DNA from: Diplonema papillatum
Lineage: Eukaryota > Euglenozoa > Diplonemea > Diplonemida > Diplonemidae
NCBI GenBank assembly: GCA_030068145.1
Contig: JAPJBO010000887.1
Span: 29,995-93,994 of the forward strand
Length of the DNA stretch: 64,000 nucleotides
Direction: 5' to 3'
The notes beneath the pieces were generated by a model. That model searched no databases, was not told the origin of the DNA, and saw only the letters and a list, made by a program, of their open reading frames with translations. Below are positions 62,559 through 64,000 of the stretch, one piece after another. The translations under genes were made by a program, and so were the position numbers. Numbering within the stretch: the stretch's first letter is position 1; every line of letters starts with the position of its first letter.

Positions 62559-64000
62559 TCATTGGGTCTGCGACGCCCCTGGCCCGTCAGGGCGTCGCAT
62601 CGGGGAGTTTCGGCTGCCCGGTTGTCTCCCTTCTCCTTGCAGGTTGTTGTCTGTGTTGTGCCTCGGGCGCTGTCCTGCGCTGCTAGCGCGCGGGTGTGGC
62701 GACGCGGTTCGTCGGCTTGCCGGAGTCATCGTGCTGTACGGTTCGTATGGTGCGGGCGTCGGTACGCTGGTGGCGCGGGCCGTCTCTTCGAGGATCGACG
62801 TTTCCTCCTCCGTTGAAGAACAGCTAGGGACCGGTGTTCCTGCCGCTCGGTCGTTGTCCCTTTCCTTTCCCGCTCTGGGTGCTCGCGGGTCCGGGGAGTT
62901 GCATCGACGCGCAAGCGTTGGCGATCCTGTTCGGACCGTTGTGCAGGGCTGGTACTTCGGCTTCGGTGGAGCGGTGGTCGAGTCGGCCCGATTCACTGTG
63001 GGGAGAAACACTGTCCCGCGGCTCGGGCTATCCCGTTCTCTTCTGGCAGCGTTCGTCTCACGATCTTGTACGCTGTACCTTTCCGGTCTTTCGCGTCCGG
63101 CTCCGGTGCGGTTGCCCTCGTCGGCGACGGTCGGTAACCACGCGGATGGCTTGTCAGCGGTGTTTCTTCGGTCTGAGGAGGGTGGCATGGTTGTTGGGTC
63201 TGGTTGGCTGCCATCCTCTCGCGCTCTAGCAGCTGTCTGCCGAAGAATCCGAACCCAGCTAGCCGTGGGTCTTCGTTTGCCGTCTCCTGCGGGTCCTGTC
63301 GCAGGGGTGGAATCGGTGTAGGGTCTCGGGGCCGGTTCGGATGAAGAGCTACTCTCGGCTTGGCTGTTGCCACCGTAGCTGCTGCTGGCGCTGGTGGTTT
63401 GCTGTCGGCCGGGGTCTGCTTCTCACGACATGGGCTGTCCCGTTCCCTTCCGACCAATTCACAGGCGAACTGTTCACAGCGCTCACTTCTAACGTCCCTG
63501 CGTTCGCTGGCTTCGGACGTCCTCCGGGTCGTTGACGCACTTCTCCTATCCTTGGTGCCGTGCGTCGTTGAGTCTGGTTGCGAGGTCTGCTGGGGTCGGT
63601 TGGCCATCGGCGTGCTCGGTTTGTGAGCAATCGGTAGGTCGGGGGTTGGTGGTTGGTGCCGTACTGGTACTGCAGTCGGCCCTCCGCCGGCCATGGCTGC
63701 CTGAGCTTCCCCTACCTTCGTTGTCAGCATCAGCATGTGCTCCCACATGTGGCTCAGCTGTCCGGAGATCGTCTGCAGCGGGCCTTGGACGAGTTGCGTC
63801 ATCATCTCGGACACGCGCGTGTCTACTGCGCTTTCGACGAGGGCTGCGATCTGAGGTGCGTTGAGTGTGGGTGTAGGCGCAGGTTGGCCGAGGGGACGCC
63901 TTCTCTCCATCTCTGCCACACGTTCCTGGACTATGTCGCCCACGAACTTCTGGAACGCGGCTGCGTCTTGCGCCGGGGGCTGGGTGGTGCTTTCAGGGGC
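62559..64000 (-). CDS. LINE family C ORF1 (partial at window edge, probably frameshifted)
   Basis: An open frame enters from beyond the window end and runs to a stop at 62993. It includes QIAALVESAVDTRVSEMMTQ, LVQGPLQTISGQLSHMWEHM and a long Pro/Thr/Arg/Ser-rich linker. A second frame, 62559-63188, overlaps its end and has similar composition (KPKYQPCTTVRTGSPTLARR). The original ORF1 probably continued there, ending about 30 bp before ORF2. The helical N-terminal part may multimerise. No CCHC knuckle is visible. It is identified by position relative to ORF2 only. Confidence 0.55.

Overview
The window looks like nuclear DNA of a transposon-rich microbial eukaryote. The one clear host gene is split by GT-AG introns of 0.85 to 4.9 kb. 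There are no operons, and non-LTR retrotransposons, terminal-inverted-repeat (TIR) DNA elements, fold-back DNA, minisatellites and long G or C runs fill most of the rest. I cannot fix the species. A protist or alga (for example a chromerid, dinoflagellate or similar lineage) is my guess from the style of the sequence only.

Layout. 1-3.6 kb: two related ~35-bp tandem arrays and a 1.06-kb TIR element. 3.8-8.9 kb: a decayed LINE (family A) whose polyprotein opens with a 2A-like motif. 10.15-24.14 kb: six exons forming the 3' part of a CLU (clustered mitochondria) gene on the + strand; its introns hold two hAT-like elements with 8-bp target duplications, a 1.6-kb fold-back, an insertion between 19-bp direct repeats, and a truncated LINE A. 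26.55-32.43 kb: a decayed pogo-like transposon with TA target duplication, encoding a ULP1-like protease next to a CENP-B-type helix-turn-helix and DDE transposase, with a second TIR/satellite element nested inside it. 34.26-42.0 kb: a full-length LINE A (- strand) with an intact 650-aa ORF1 and an intact 1840-aa ORF2 (OTU protease, APE endonuclease, reverse transcriptase, Cys/His-rich domain). Two 5'-truncated LINE A copies follow head to tail up to 44.57 kb. 44.9-48.2 kb: two unrecognised - strand genes. 48.4-50.2 kb: a LINE ORF1-like gene with a long polyglutamine tract and no ORF2 beside it. 52.0-53.7 kb: tandem arrays. 53.9-56.7 kb and 58.2-64.0 kb: two copies of a second LINE family (B/C) with APE endonuclease, RT and RNase H, one 5'-truncated and one damaged.

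The main points are: LINE A copies sit at a decamer satellite inside the same host repeat at two separate loci; two LINE A lineages differ at the N terminus (2A-like peptide versus OTU protease); a pogo-type transposase appears fused to a cysteine protease; and two TIR elements with unrelated subterminal repeats carry the same ~204-bp satellite. Coordinates of repeats and homology boundaries were read by eye and can be off by a few bases.
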